Shown here in pieces: positions 1 through 8,092 of a stretch of 64,000 bases of DNA. A program made the position numbers and the translations under genes. Within the stretch, counting starts at the first letter, position 1. Every line of letters begins with the position of its first letter. The notes beneath the pieces were generated by a model, which saw only the letters and a list, made by a program, of their open reading frames with translations, had not been told where the DNA came from and searched no databases. The stretch comes from Neoalteromonas arenosi (GTDB taxonomy: Bacteria > Pseudomonadota > Gammaproteobacteria > Enterobacterales > Alteromonadaceae): the NCBI RefSeq assembly GCF_030362855.1, contig NZ_JAUCBP010000012.1, positions 326,237-390,236 of the forward strand. The letters run 5' to 3'.

Positions 1-1687
1 GTACGGCTGTATCTGCACTGCTTATGGTTTCGTCTTTTAAGATGTACAAGCCGCCTTGAATGTCGCTGACTAAAATATTGCCACTTGGAAGATAAGGATA
101 AACACCCCAAGCGCCGTTAAATGAGGCGTTATTTGACGAGCCATACGTGTCGAAATAACCAGCTTGTGATGGGGCAGTAGGGGCACTGATGTCCAATATG
201 GTGAGACCGCGTTCGTAGTTGGACATGTAATAGCGGCTGCCTCTGGTAAAGCCGTTATGGTCTATCGCACGTGTTGGACCAACCCACGACTGAACCAGTT
301 GCGGTGAATTGAGATCACTAATATCAAAGAAGTGAACCGTTGTGTTTAGACCGCGGCGCTGCTCGTCTAGTTCATCGTGTAAAATTACGTATTGCTTGTC
401 TTCACTCCACCAGCCTGAATGCACATATTCTGCGTTAGGATAGCTTTCACTGCCAAGTTCAGTGGCAGAGCGCGATGATGTGTGATCCCATAAGCGCAGC
501 TCATTTTCGTTAAAGTCTAGCATCACATTACACACGCCATCTTGTGTATGCACACAATCGCGATCGGCCCGCGTATCATCAATTAGCACTGACGAAGCAT
601 CATGGGTATAGTCGTTGCGAGTCGCGCCGGCTAAATCATAGATTGAGTTCGGCGAAGTCGCATTGCGCAGCTCAAACGTCCGCCATGAACCGCCGTTGTT
701 CTCGCTGCCGGTGATATGTAACCACGCTGAACGATTCGGTAACACCGTGTTAGTCGTGTAATCAACGTTACTGATGTAGACATTGTGCGCGCGTGTGTCC
801 TCGGTTGTGCGCGTTACTAACTCAATACTGTTAGGTAAACCGGATAAATCGATAATGGTTAAGCCTTCAGTAACACTATCGGCACCGGCATATGCGTAGG
901 CTTTCCAGCGCTGCTCATTACTCGAGTAATATTGATAAACTTTAATGTCACGCCAAGTCGTTGATTGACCATTAACCGAGCCTACAACCTCAGGATTTTC
1001 AGGATCGGTAACATTTATCACGGCGATACCTCGTCGCAAGCCAATAATCGCGTATTCATCCATCGTATTGAGGTCAACGTGGCCCCAAATATCATTCGCT
1101 GAACTACTGTTAGTTGGCATTGCGCCCAGCGGTACCCGACCCAACAAAGATACGCCATCACATTCGAAACCCGCTGAATTGCCCGCCTCACAGGGCGAAG
1201 CTGCCTGGGCAGTCTGCATTAATTCAATCGCCTCAAGGCTCAATTGCAAAGCTCCCTGATCGATGCCTTTGCTATCTACGATTACGTCAAAGCCTTTACT
1301 GTAGAGGGTATCTGCGTATTGCAGCGGTACTCCTACCAAAACCGAACGAAATAGACTGGGTTGTTGTACTTGATAGTTGTCAACCGTATTAAAACCGCCG
1401 AGAACCGGTTGCATATCAGATATTAGGTACAACAGGTCCTGTTCATCCGCAATTTGATATTCACCCTCTGCTACTAAAATAGTATCGCCTTTATTGGCTT
1501 GCTGGACGGCATATGCAATGGTTTTACAAGGCCGGAAGCGATTGTTGCAAGTGCCAACATCTTCACCACTTGCAGCAACAAAACGCGCTTTTTCTTTTTC
1601 GCTATGCGCCAGACTGACTTGACTGAACAGCACAGCTGTCAGCATGATAAATAGAGGAGCGCACTTACGGCGTTTTAAAAATTGCAT
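1..1687 (-). CDS. Choice-of-anchor B family secreted protein (partial, C-terminus outside window)
   Basis: Reading the minus strand from an ATG at 1687 gives an uninterrupted frame of about 562 codons that runs off the left edge. The N-terminus (MQFLKRRK, then a hydrophobic stretch ending SLAHS) looks like a signal peptide. Next comes a pectin-lyase/DUF1565-like start (GTCNNRFRPCKTIAYAVQQA). The rest has repeated motifs such as WRDIKVY, AYAYAGAD, GLTIIDLSGLP and FFDISDLNSP, which are the LVIVD-like repeats of choice-of-anchor B proteins. These are predicted surface beta-propellers whose function is unknown. An AAGGG stands about 8 nt before the start. The gene is divergent from mbnP, with only 79 bp between them, so shared control is plausible. 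Family assignment is by motif recognition; the C-terminal anchor cannot be seen. Confidence 0.8.
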   Translation of the reverse strand, partial: MQFLKRRKCAPLFIMLTAVLFSQVSLAHSEKEKARFVAASGEDVGTCNNRFRPCKTIAYAVQQANKGDTILVAEGEYQIADEQDLLYLISDMQPVLGGFNTVDNYQVQQPSLFRSVLVGVPLQYADTLYSKGFDVIVDSKGIDQGALQLSLEAIELMQTAQAASPCEAGNSAGFECDGVSLLGRVPLGAMPTNSSSANDIWGHVDLNTMDEYAIIGLRRGIAVINVTDPENPEVVGSVNGQSTTWRDIKVYQYYSSNEQRWKAYAYAGADSVTEGLTIIDLSGLPNSIELVTRTTEDTRAHNVYISNVDYTTNTVLPNRSAWLHITGSENNGGSWRTFELRNATSPNSIYDLAGATRNDYTHDASSVLIDDTRADRDCVHTQDGVCNVMLDFNENELRLWDHTSSRSATELGSESYPNAEYVHSGWWSEDKQYVILHDELDEQRRGLNTTVHFFDISDLNSPQLVQSWVGPTRAIDHNGFTRGSRYYMSNYERGLTILDISAPTAPSQAGYFDTYGSSNNASFNGAWGVYPYLPSGNILVSDIQGGLYILKDETISSADTAV

Positions 1688-1766
1688 AACATACCCTTGT
1701 TTACGCAAGACATTCCAACGAATGTAAAGAAGCAGAGCAAACAAAGTATCAGGAAAATGTGGGTGG

Positions 1767-2651
1767 ATGAATAGTGTGCAACTAAAAAAGGCGATGAGAA
1801 ATACAGCAAAATTATACGTAATCATACTGTGTGTGAGTGTCTTGAGTTTGTTTGGTTGCCAACCCAATAACGCCGAATCCGTTGCGCAGCAAGCTGTTCA
1901 AGTGTTTGATCGGCAACTGCATACGCGTGTACCGATGCGTTTACACTATGCCAGTCAGTCACTTGATTGTGCAGATTCTTTCACCCATGGGCAAAATCTA
2001 TGGCAACTAGAACGTCTTGCGTTTTTTACCTCCGAATGGCAATTGTTTGACCCTGAAACAAATGCCTGGCAAGCAGTCAATTTGTTAACCTCAGACTGGC
2101 AAACTCAGCAAGTTGCATTGTTGTGGTTTGAGCAACAATGCACAGCACACAATGAATTACTCCGGCATCATAGCATTGAACTGGATGTCACACCGGCGCT
2201 CTGGCAGCGAGCCACCCAACTGCGCTTTACCCTAGCCGTACCTTTCCACAGCAATCATTTAAATCCCCTAACGCAACCTTCGCCATTGAATATTCCGGAA
2301 ATGTTTTGGTCGTGGCGCATGGGATTTAAGTTTGTTCGTTTTGATATGCGCACCAACAGCAATGAGTTAGGAAGCTTGGGTTGGTCGTATCACCTCGGCA
2401 GCATTGGTTGCCAGAGTGCATCGAGCATGAGGCCGCCTGAACAGGCTTGTCAGCAGCCTAATCGCTTGCAGGTATCGCTTAACAAACTCAGCGCCAATAA
2501 TACGCTTGTGTTTGATATTGCTGCTTTGTTGAAAGACATTGAGCCAACCGCTATGGGAGGCTGTATGTTCCACCGTGACAATGAGTCAAGCTGTGATGTG
2601 TTGTGGCACAATTTGCAAACTAGCAACGTGATAAGGTGGCAGGGTGATTAG
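1767..2651 (+). CDS. mbnP: MbnP-like copper-binding lipoprotein (metallo-mystery pair, four-Cys motif protein)
   Basis: The 294-residue product has a lipoprotein signal with lipobox LFGC (Cys31), so it is probably tethered in the periplasm or outer membrane. Family motifs are clear: HPLN-type NHLNPLTQPSPLN, MFWSWRMGFKFVRFD, HLGSIGC, and Cys residues in SLDC, EQQC, GSIGC, QAC, GGC and SSC. MbnP proteins bind copper and have a Trp oxidised to kynurenine by the partner MbnH; the conserved WSW and nearby Trp fit this. An AGGAAAATGTGGGTGG stretch lies directly upstream of the ATG. A second ATG at codon 10 would still keep the lipoprotein signal. It overlaps mbnH by 8 nt, so the two are translationally coupled. 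Confidence 0.88.
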   Translation: MNSVQLKKAMRNTAKLYVIILCVSVLSLFGCQPNNAESVAQQAVQVFDRQLHTRVPMRLHYASQSLDCADSFTHGQNLWQLERLAFFTSEWQLFDPETNAWQAVNLLTSDWQTQQVALLWFEQQCTAHNELLRHHSIELDVTPALWQRATQLRFTLAVPFHSNHLNPLTQPSPLNIPEMFWSWRMGFKFVRFDMRTNSNELGSLGWSYHLGSIGCQSASSMRPPEQACQQPNRLQVSLNKLSANNTLVFDIAALLKDIEPTAMGGCMFHRDNESSCDVLWHNLQTSNVIRWQGD

Positions 2652-3768
2652 ATACGCAGCAATAGTCTGCGCAGTAGCCGCAATTGCAGCGGCAGTGTGG
2701 CAGTTCACCGTGCAGTTACAGTCAAACCATTATGAGTGGGATATTCCTGCGGGTTTCCCTAGCCCCAATGTACCGACAGATAATCCTATGTCGGAGGCGA
2801 AGGTCACTTTAGGTAAGGCGTTGTTTTTTGAACCGGCGTTGTCGGGTAATGGCGCGATGAGCTGTTCTACCTGTCATATGCCAGAATTAGCGTTCAGTGA
2901 ACCGCGCCGTCACTCAACAGGTTCCACCGGTGATGTTGTCAAGCGCAATGCAATGGCACTTGTCAATGTGGCATACAACGGCTCACTGACGTGGGCACAC
3001 GACGGATTAAACACAATTGAGCAGCAGTTAATGATCCCGCTGTTCGGTGAACATCCGGTGGAGATGGGAATAACGGGTAAAAAAGATATTGTATTGGCGC
3101 GCTTCAATACTGATGACTACCGACGTTTATTCGACGCCGCTTTTGAACAACCTCAACCTCAGTGGGATCATATCATTAAAGCTCTTGCGAGCTATGTGCG
3201 CAGCTTAACGTCGTTCAACTCGCGTTTTGACGACTATGCATATCGACAGGACGATAACGCGCTAAGCAAGGCTGAGCTGCGCGGTATGGAGTTGTTTTTT
3301 TCTGAACGATTAGAGTGTTTTCACTGTCATGGTGGCTTTAATTTTTCTCAATCAAGTCAGCACGCATTTCAACAGCTCGATTTACGTCCGTTTCACAATA
3401 CGGGGCTTTACAATATTGATGGGCATGGGGCGTACCCTAGCAGTGATCAAGGGTTGATTGAAATCACCATGAATCCATCCGATATGGGGCGCTTTAGAGC
3501 ACCTACATTGCGCAATATTGCCGTTACTGCGCCGTATATGCACGATGGCTCGTTACCCACTCTCGATAGTGTTATTGCTTTTTATGCAGCGGGTGGACTT
3601 GGCGCTGGTGTAGAGAGTCCTTTGAAGAGTCAATTTATCAAGGGCTTTGCACTAACAGAAAGCGAGCATCAGGATCTCAAGGCATTTTTGCACAGCTTAA
3701 CCGACCAACAATTTTTGCAAGAGCCCCGTCACCAAGCGTTGGTAAACCCGCCAAAAGTCAATGATTAA
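2644..3768 (+). CDS. mbnH: MbnH-like di-haem cytochrome c peroxidase family enzyme
   Basis: The 374-residue protein has an N-terminal membrane anchor or signal (about residues 4-23) and two c-type haem motifs, CSTCH (Cys74-His78) and CFHCH (Cys225-His229). It carries the bacterial cytochrome c peroxidase/MauG C-terminal signature GRFRAPTLRNIAVTAPYMHDGS. MbnH enzymes use a bis-Fe(IV)-type state to oxidise a Trp of MbnP. The GTG start overlaps the end of mbnP, which supports one transcript and a paired function in the periplasm. Haem attachment would use the Ccm system encoded at 34.6-41.7 kb. Ordinary CcpA-type peroxidase is the alternative, but the mbnP partner makes MbnH much more likely. 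Confidence 0.9.
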   Translation: MIRYAAIVCAVAAIAAAVWQFTVQLQSNHYEWDIPAGFPSPNVPTDNPMSEAKVTLGKALFFEPALSGNGAMSCSTCHMPELAFSEPRRHSTGSTGDVVKRNAMALVNVAYNGSLTWAHDGLNTIEQQLMIPLFGEHPVEMGITGKKDIVLARFNTDDYRRLFDAAFEQPQPQWDHIIKALASYVRSLTSFNSRFDDYAYRQDDNALSKAELRGMELFFSERLECFHCHGGFNFSQSSQHAFQQLDLRPFHNTGLYNIDGHGAYPSSDQGLIEITMNPSDMGRFRAPTLRNIAVTAPYMHDGSLPTLDSVIAFYAAGGLGAGVESPLKSQFIKGFALTESEHQDLKAFLHSLTDQQFLQEPRHQALVNPPKVND

Positions 3769-3850
3769 GCGGTTTTACTAGTGCAACAATAATATTTCTT
3801 TGCTATCTTCGAGAGTAGCCTGATCAAAAACGCGTGTGGAGATAATAATA

Positions 3851-4180
3851 ATGACAGAAAAGCCGTTTTTAGTGAGTGGACGCAACACCTTGATCCACAA
3901 AATCCGTAAGTTGGATTTACTAGTTTTAAATGGTGATGATTATCCGGCTGTTGTGGTTACACACAGAGGGATTAAAGAGTACGAAGGCAAAATACCTGAC
4001 AACAAGCGCGAAGCAAAAATGATGGACATGGAGCTTGTTGACGTTACAACAAGCGATGTTTTTGGCGACGAAAAGACGCTCATTTTTGTGCAGACGCTAA
4101 ACGGTAAAGAGTACAAAATCGACTACTCCAAGGTCGGTACCCCTCTGTTTATCAAAATTCACCAAGACAGCGCATTTTAA
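3851..4180 (+). CDS. Hypothetical protein, 109 aa
   Basis: The ATG at 3851 sits 9 nt after GGAG (3838-3841), so it is preferred over an in-frame GTG at 3836. The product is soluble, with no signal peptide and no membrane segment. It starts TEKPFLVSGRNTLIHKIRKLDL and has alternating hydrophobic and charged stretches ending FIKIHQDSAF, suggesting a small alpha/beta fold. I do not recognise a family. It stands alone between mbnH and an inverted repeat that could end its transcript. Codon use looks like that of its neighbours, so it is probably a real gene. Confidence 0.7.
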   Translation: MTEKPFLVSGRNTLIHKIRKLDLLVLNGDDYPAVVVTHRGIKEYEGKIPDNKREAKMMDMELVDVTTSDVFGDEKTLIFVQTLNGKEYKIDYSKVGTPLFIKIHQDSAF

Positions 4181-4191
4181 TATTCTTTATC

Positions 4192-4221
4192 TAACTGGCA
4201 TCAATTCTGAGATGCCAGTTA
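4192..4221 (+). terminator. Perfect 11-bp inverted repeat after the 109-aa gene
   Basis: TAACTGGCATC (4192-4202) and GATGCCAGTTA (4211-4221) form a perfect stem with an 8-nt loop, 12 bp after the stop codon. Only a weak T-containing stretch follows (CAGTCCTTTATT), so termination efficiency is uncertain. Confidence 0.6.
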
Positions 4222-4502
4222 ACAGTCCTTTATTCAAATTCACCAAACTCACAGCGGTGTTGCTTCTCTCAGCCTAACGCGATCTGTCAGTGGCCAATGA
4301 CAGCAAGTAACTCACCTACGTTACAAATTGTGTCGCACTTTCGTTCAATCCCCTGCCTATTCGACCATTTATCGACACTTATCGAGCGTTAATCGCGTTA
4401 GCTCAAATAGGTGTATGTTGCCGATTATGACAAGATTTACCCGAGGCTTTTGTCTAACGTTTGGGGTGCACATCTCCCATCGTGCTTAATGAGGAAAATA
4501 TT
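4222..4502. other. Intergenic region with a 20-bp imperfect palindrome
   Basis: No credible gene is seen here. Within it, 4284-4303 reads CTGTCAGTGGCCAATGACAG, symmetric except for one central mismatched pair, which could be an operator. Repeated short words (TATCGA twice near 4370-4385, GCGTTA twice near 4385-4400) lie upstream of the DUF3718 gene. No convincing -35/-10 pair could be fixed. Confidence 0.4.
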
Positions 4503-4841
4503 ATGAAAGCAGCTACCCAACGCGTTTGTTTGATTCTGACCACCGCAGCGGCAATTGCCCTTGCCCCACTCAGTGCCACCGCAGGCAATTTCGATCCTGC
4601 ACTCGAAAAAGACTTAGTGCGCATTTGCGCTGCGCTAAAGAGTGATAGTCGATTAGCATTACATCGCGCAGTGAAGAGAAGTCGTCTAAGCTATAAACAG
4701 ATAGATGAGGGTTTAATGTGTAATGGTGAGTCAGCACAAGACTTTGCCCGCACACATAACGCCAATTTAACGGCCAGTACTTTAGCAGCAAAGGCTCGTA
4801 GTAATAATGGTGTATTGACCGCGCGCCGGTCTGGAGAATAG
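4503..4841 (+). CDS. DUF3718 domain secreted protein, 112 aa
   Basis: The ATG at 4503 follows GAGGAAAATATT, a clear ribosome binding site, so an upstream in-frame start at 4461 is rejected. Residues 1-27 form a signal peptide ending in ATA-G. The mature part has LVRICAALKSDSRLALHRAVKRSRLSYKQ and LMCNG, the signature of DUF3718. These are small periplasmic proteins of Alteromonadales, with two conserved Cys and unknown function. It is monocistronic, followed by 170 bp and then a terminator-like hairpin. Confidence 0.8.
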   Translation: MKAATQRVCLILTTAAAIALAPLSATAGNFDPALEKDLVRICAALKSDSRLALHRAVKRSRLSYKQIDEGLMCNGESAQDFARTHNANLTASTLAAKARSNNGVLTARRSGE

Positions 4842-5016
4842 CGGGGGCGATAAACTCTGTGCAACTAGTGTACGGAATTTGTCGTTTTATCCCAGTAGTC
4901 AGTGAGTTCATCACAGCGGCCTAGCGGCAAACCTGTGATTAACTACACTCAAAGAGTCGGAGTAGTGACCCGGCAAATACATATAGCAGTAAGTGTGTAT
5001 TAATTCCTGGTAAGTT

Positions 5017-5047
5017 GGGCTGCAATGTCATATTCAGCCCTTTTTTT
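5017..5047 (+). terminator. Rho-independent terminator upstream of the LytTR regulator gene
   Basis: GGGCTG (5017-5022) pairs with CAGCCC (5035-5040) and is followed at once by seven T (5041-5047). It would end the DUF3718 transcript. It lies only 27 bp before the regulator start, so it could also act as a leader attenuator for that gene. Confidence 0.7.
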
Positions 5048-5074
5048 CTCCACTTGAGGGACACCCAAAAATCT

Positions 5075-5839
5075 ATGACTTCGCTACTCATTGTCGATGA
5101 TGAAGCCTTAGCACGGCAAGGCCTTGAAATTCACTTGTCACAGTTGGCAACGGATCTGAATATTGTAAGCTGTGGCGATTGTTATGCGGCCCAAGATGCG
5201 CTTGCGCAGCAACATTTTGATGCAATGTTTTTGGATATTGATTTACCCGGTATCAGCGGCTTTGCATTCCTCGACGAAATGCAGCGCAATCAACAGAAAA
5301 TCCCGCCGGTGATTTTTACTACTGGGCATATCGACTTCGCCCTGAAGGCGTTTGATTACCCGGTTCTGGATTACTTGTTGAAGCCCATCGATACCGCGCA
5401 CCTCAAACGCGCAATAGCTAAACTCAATCAGCAGCAGCACTTAGCAACTCAGCCTCAGCAAGGCAAATCTCAACCACAACAATCAGTCAATTCGACCTTA
5501 AGTTTAAAAAACGGTGCTGCATGGCTGCAACTCCCTGTCAATGATGTGTTATGGATTGAAGCGGCCGGTGATTACATGTGTGTGCACACGCCGACTGAAA
5601 ATCATATTTTACGCACCACACTTCGGGCGCTGGAGCTACAACTGAAACCCTATCGATTCGTGCGTATCAACCGCTCTAGTTTGGTCAATCTTGAAAACGT
5701 CACATTGTGTAAGCCAGCGAAAAACGGCAGTTATCACGTGCAATTGAACAATCAACAAGAGCTGCGTGTTAGCCGCAAATACAAAATGCTGCTGGACGAG
5801 GCTAGCGAGCGTTATCTAAGCAGTAAGACGAAAATCTAA
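5075..5839 (+). CDS. LytTR-family response regulator
   Basis: The 254-residue protein has an N-terminal receiver domain (acidic pair Asp8/Asp9, phospho-acceptor Asp54 in FLDIDLPG, Lys in LLKPID) and a C-terminal LytTR DNA-binding domain of about 100 residues (LSLKNGAAWLQLPVNDVLWIEAAGDY to VSRKYKMLLDE). The ATG at 5075 gives the usual start MTSLLIVDDEALAR; GAGGG lies rather far upstream at 5056-5060. No sensor kinase gene is adjacent. It lies directly upstream of lrgAB, which LytTR regulators control in several bacteria, so it probably regulates that pair. Confidence 0.88.
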   Translation: MTSLLIVDDEALARQGLEIHLSQLATDLNIVSCGDCYAAQDALAQQHFDAMFLDIDLPGISGFAFLDEMQRNQQKIPPVIFTTGHIDFALKAFDYPVLDYLLKPIDTAHLKRAIAKLNQQQHLATQPQQGKSQPQQSVNSTLSLKNGAAWLQLPVNDVLWIEAAGDYMCVHTPTENHILRTTLRALELQLKPYRFVRINRSSLVNLENVTLCKPAKNGSYHVQLNNQQELRVSRKYKMLLDEASERYLSSKTKI

Positions 5840-5900
5840 CAAAATATCCCCAACGACCTTAAATCAGTTACACTGCGACTCTGCGGAATGTGGGGGAATC

Positions 5901-6269
5901 ATGGTTAACGACGCTATCCGTTTATTGGCCGCCGGTGTGGCTATTGTTACATGTCTGCTTGCCGGCGCTTGGCTGAGCACACTCTTACCCGTTAGGCTTC
6001 CGGCTGCAATATTGGGGTTATTGTTGTTGCTGTTTTGTCTTTGTGTCTGTGGCAAGGTACCTAATGCATTGCAGCGGACTGCACGACCACTCCTTGTCCA
6101 TATGCCACTGTTTTTTGTACCTGCAGTGATCGCGGTTTGGCAATTTACTGATGTGATAAAGACCAATGGGTTGACATTATTTGTCGCGATTGTCGTGTCA
6201 ACGTTAGTGGTGGGTGTGGCTTTAGCCGCATGGGTGAATACCTTGCTTAAGGATAAACATGAGCACTGA
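5901..6269 (+). CDS. lrgA: CidA/LrgA family membrane protein
   Basis: The 122-residue, very hydrophobic protein has about four membrane helices and the CidA/LrgA core (LPVRLPAAILGLLLLLFCL, RPLLVHMPLFFVPAVIAV). Family members are holin-like proteins linked to murein hydrolase control and, in some bacteria, to export of small metabolites such as pyruvate. TGGGGGAATC precedes the ATG. It overlaps lrgB by 11 nt and follows the LytTR regulator by 61 bp, giving a likely three-gene unit. Confidence 0.88.
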   Translation: MVNDAIRLLAAGVAIVTCLLAGAWLSTLLPVRLPAAILGLLLLLFCLCVCGKVPNALQRTARPLLVHMPLFFVPAVIAVWQFTDVIKTNGLTLFVAIVVSTLVVGVALAAWVNTLLKDKHEH

Positions 6270-6948
6270 ACATATTGTGCAAGTGATGCTGTGGTCTGTG
6301 GTAACCGGGGGGATATATTGCGCGGGTCTTTGGCTTTATAAGATCAGTCGAAGTCAGCCGTTATTGCACCCGATCGTGACGAGTGCCACGGCTATTTCGG
6401 TACTCATTTTTAGTCTGGGAATATCATTGACGAACTACTTGCAAGCCACCCACTGGTTTTCCTGGCTGTTGAATATAGCAACAGTGGCTCTGGCGATCCC
6501 TATGTATCAACAAATCCAAGTGATTAGGCATTATGGTTGGCGCGTGTGGCTACCAATAATCGCCGGTGGCATAGCAGCACCGGGCAGTGCTTGGCTTTTC
6601 GCGTGGAGCATCGAGGCACCGGAAGATTTGCAAATGACCTTGTTAGCAAAATCAATAACCACTCCACTGGCCATTGATGTAGCGGGCGCCATCGGTGGTA
6701 TTCCCGCTCTGGCGGCGGTGATTGTAATATTAACGGGCTTGGTCGGTGCCGTTTTTGCGCCCTGGTTATTTCGCTTTTTTAACATTACCAACCCGATCGC
6801 AGCGGGCGTTGGTCTAGGCACTGCCGCGCATGCTATTGGCACTGCGCGGGCCGTTCAAATGGGGCAAACCACGACAGCAGTAGCGACATTGGCCTTGTGC
6901 ATAAATGGGATCGCGACAGCAGTAGTTCTTCCATTGCTTTTTGGTTAG
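6259..6948 (+). CDS. lrgB: LrgB/CidB family membrane protein
   Basis: The 229-residue polytopic protein carries LrgB hallmarks: LLAKSITTPLAID, IGGIPALAAVIVILTGLVGA and GLGTAAHAIGTARA. It works with LrgA in the inner membrane in control of autolysis or metabolite transport. Its start lies inside the end of lrgA, so translation is coupled. Length is normal for the family. Confidence 0.9.
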   Translation: MSTEHIVQVMLWSVVTGGIYCAGLWLYKISRSQPLLHPIVTSATAISVLIFSLGISLTNYLQATHWFSWLLNIATVALAIPMYQQIQVIRHYGWRVWLPIIAGGIAAPGSAWLFAWSIEAPEDLQMTLLAKSITTPLAIDVAGAIGGIPALAAVIVILTGLVGAVFAPWLFRFFNITNPIAAGVGLGTAAHAIGTARAVQMGQTTTAVATLALCINGIATAVVLPLLFG

Positions 6949-7098
6949 CTCGCGTATCGTTCATCAAGCATTGTTAAATGCTGCCGTTATACTAAGGTGA
7001 AACATTGCTCAGCGAGGACTGGCAAAATAGTTCTGATGGACTAATACTTAATCTAGATAACAGGCACAATCTCTCGAGCGGTAAGGAACAAGCACAAG

Positions 7099-8088
7099 AT
7101 GTACTCAGTTTTAATTTGCGATGACTCGATGGTTGCCCGCAAGCAAGTTGCTAAATGTCTGCCGCAAGATTGGGAAGTCGCCATTCACTTTGCAAAACAT
7201 GGCCGTGAGGCGGTCGAAGCGCTTGAGGCAGGTAAAGGCCAGTTATTGCTACTGGATTTGAATATGCCTGTGATGGATGGCTATCAAACGCTTCAAGCGA
7301 TTCAACAAAAACAGCTCAATACCAAGGTTGTGGTAATATCCGGTGATATTCAACCTGAAGCGCACCAGCGCGTTAAAAATCTTGGTGCTATCGATTTTAT
7401 CAAGAAGCCCGTCAATTCAGCGGTGCTGCTGCAGGTGCTCACAACCAATAACATTATCAAGCCCGAGGCAGAGGAGCAGGCGACCCAAGACCTCGATCCT
7501 GAAATTCGTGACTGTTATCAAGAGATCACTAATATTGCCATGGGTCAGGCCGGTGACCACCTCGCTCGGATCATGAATGTTTTCGTTGAATTACCGATAC
7601 CCAACGTCAATTTGATCGAAGTTTCCGAGTTGCACATGATGCTTTCAGATATAGAAATGCACGAACAAGTTTCTGCGGTATGCCAAGGTTTCTTGGGGCC
7701 GGGGGTAAGTGGTGAAGCGTTGTGTATATTAAGTGACTCCAGCTTTGGCGATGTGGCAAAAATCCTCAATATTTCCGGTGAAGTGGATGATCAGTTGCAA
7801 CTGGAAGTGTTAATGGATGCCGCAAGCTTATTAATCGGCACGTGTTTAGCGGGCTTGGCTAACCAGATGGATTTATCCTTCAGTCAAGGTCACCCTGTGG
7901 TTTTAGGACAGCACCAAAGTGTTGGCGATTTGATTACCGCAAACAAAATGAAGTGGAAGCGAACCTTGGCAATTGAACTCAGCTACGGTCTAGAGGGGTA
8001 CAATGTTCAATGCGATTTAGTTTTGCTATTTACGGAAGATTCAATGGAGACTATGAACGCCAAACTCGCCCATTTGTTAGAGGATTAA
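7099..8088 (+). CDS. Response regulator with CheC-like phosphatase domain
   Basis: The 329-residue protein has a receiver domain (Asp8/Asp9, phospho-acceptor Asp53 in LLLDLNMP, Lys in FIKKP) joined to a CheC/CheX/FliY-type domain (about residues 131-325). The first phosphatase site keeps the E-x-x-N pattern (Glu142, Asn145 in QEITNIAMGQA). The second helix reads MDAASLLIG, so the usual Glu/Asn pair looks altered there. CheC proteins dephosphorylate CheY-P. A receiver-CheC fusion could therefore regulate its own or another receiver's phosphorylation. AAGGAA lies 11 nt upstream of the ATG, and the PAS gene follows after 4 bp. Confidence 0.85.
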   Translation: MYSVLICDDSMVARKQVAKCLPQDWEVAIHFAKHGREAVEALEAGKGQLLLLDLNMPVMDGYQTLQAIQQKQLNTKVVVISGDIQPEAHQRVKNLGAIDFIKKPVNSAVLLQVLTTNNIIKPEAEEQATQDLDPEIRDCYQEITNIAMGQAGDHLARIMNVFVELPIPNVNLIEVSELHMMLSDIEMHEQVSAVCQGFLGPGVSGEALCILSDSSFGDVAKILNISGEVDDQLQLEVLMDAASLLIGTCLAGLANQMDLSFSQGHPVVLGQHQSVGDLITANKMKWKRTLAIELSYGLEGYNVQCDLVLLFTEDSMETMNAKLAHLLED

Positions 8089-8092
8089 CGCG

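Noticed and set aside
1068..1392. Two plus-strand open frames of 63 and 92 codons
   Set aside because: They lie antisense to the coherent choice-of-anchor B frame and encode nothing recognisable.
4570..4914. Minus-strand frame of 114 codons
   Set aside because: Antisense to the DUF3718 gene, which has a clear signal peptide and ribosome binding site.
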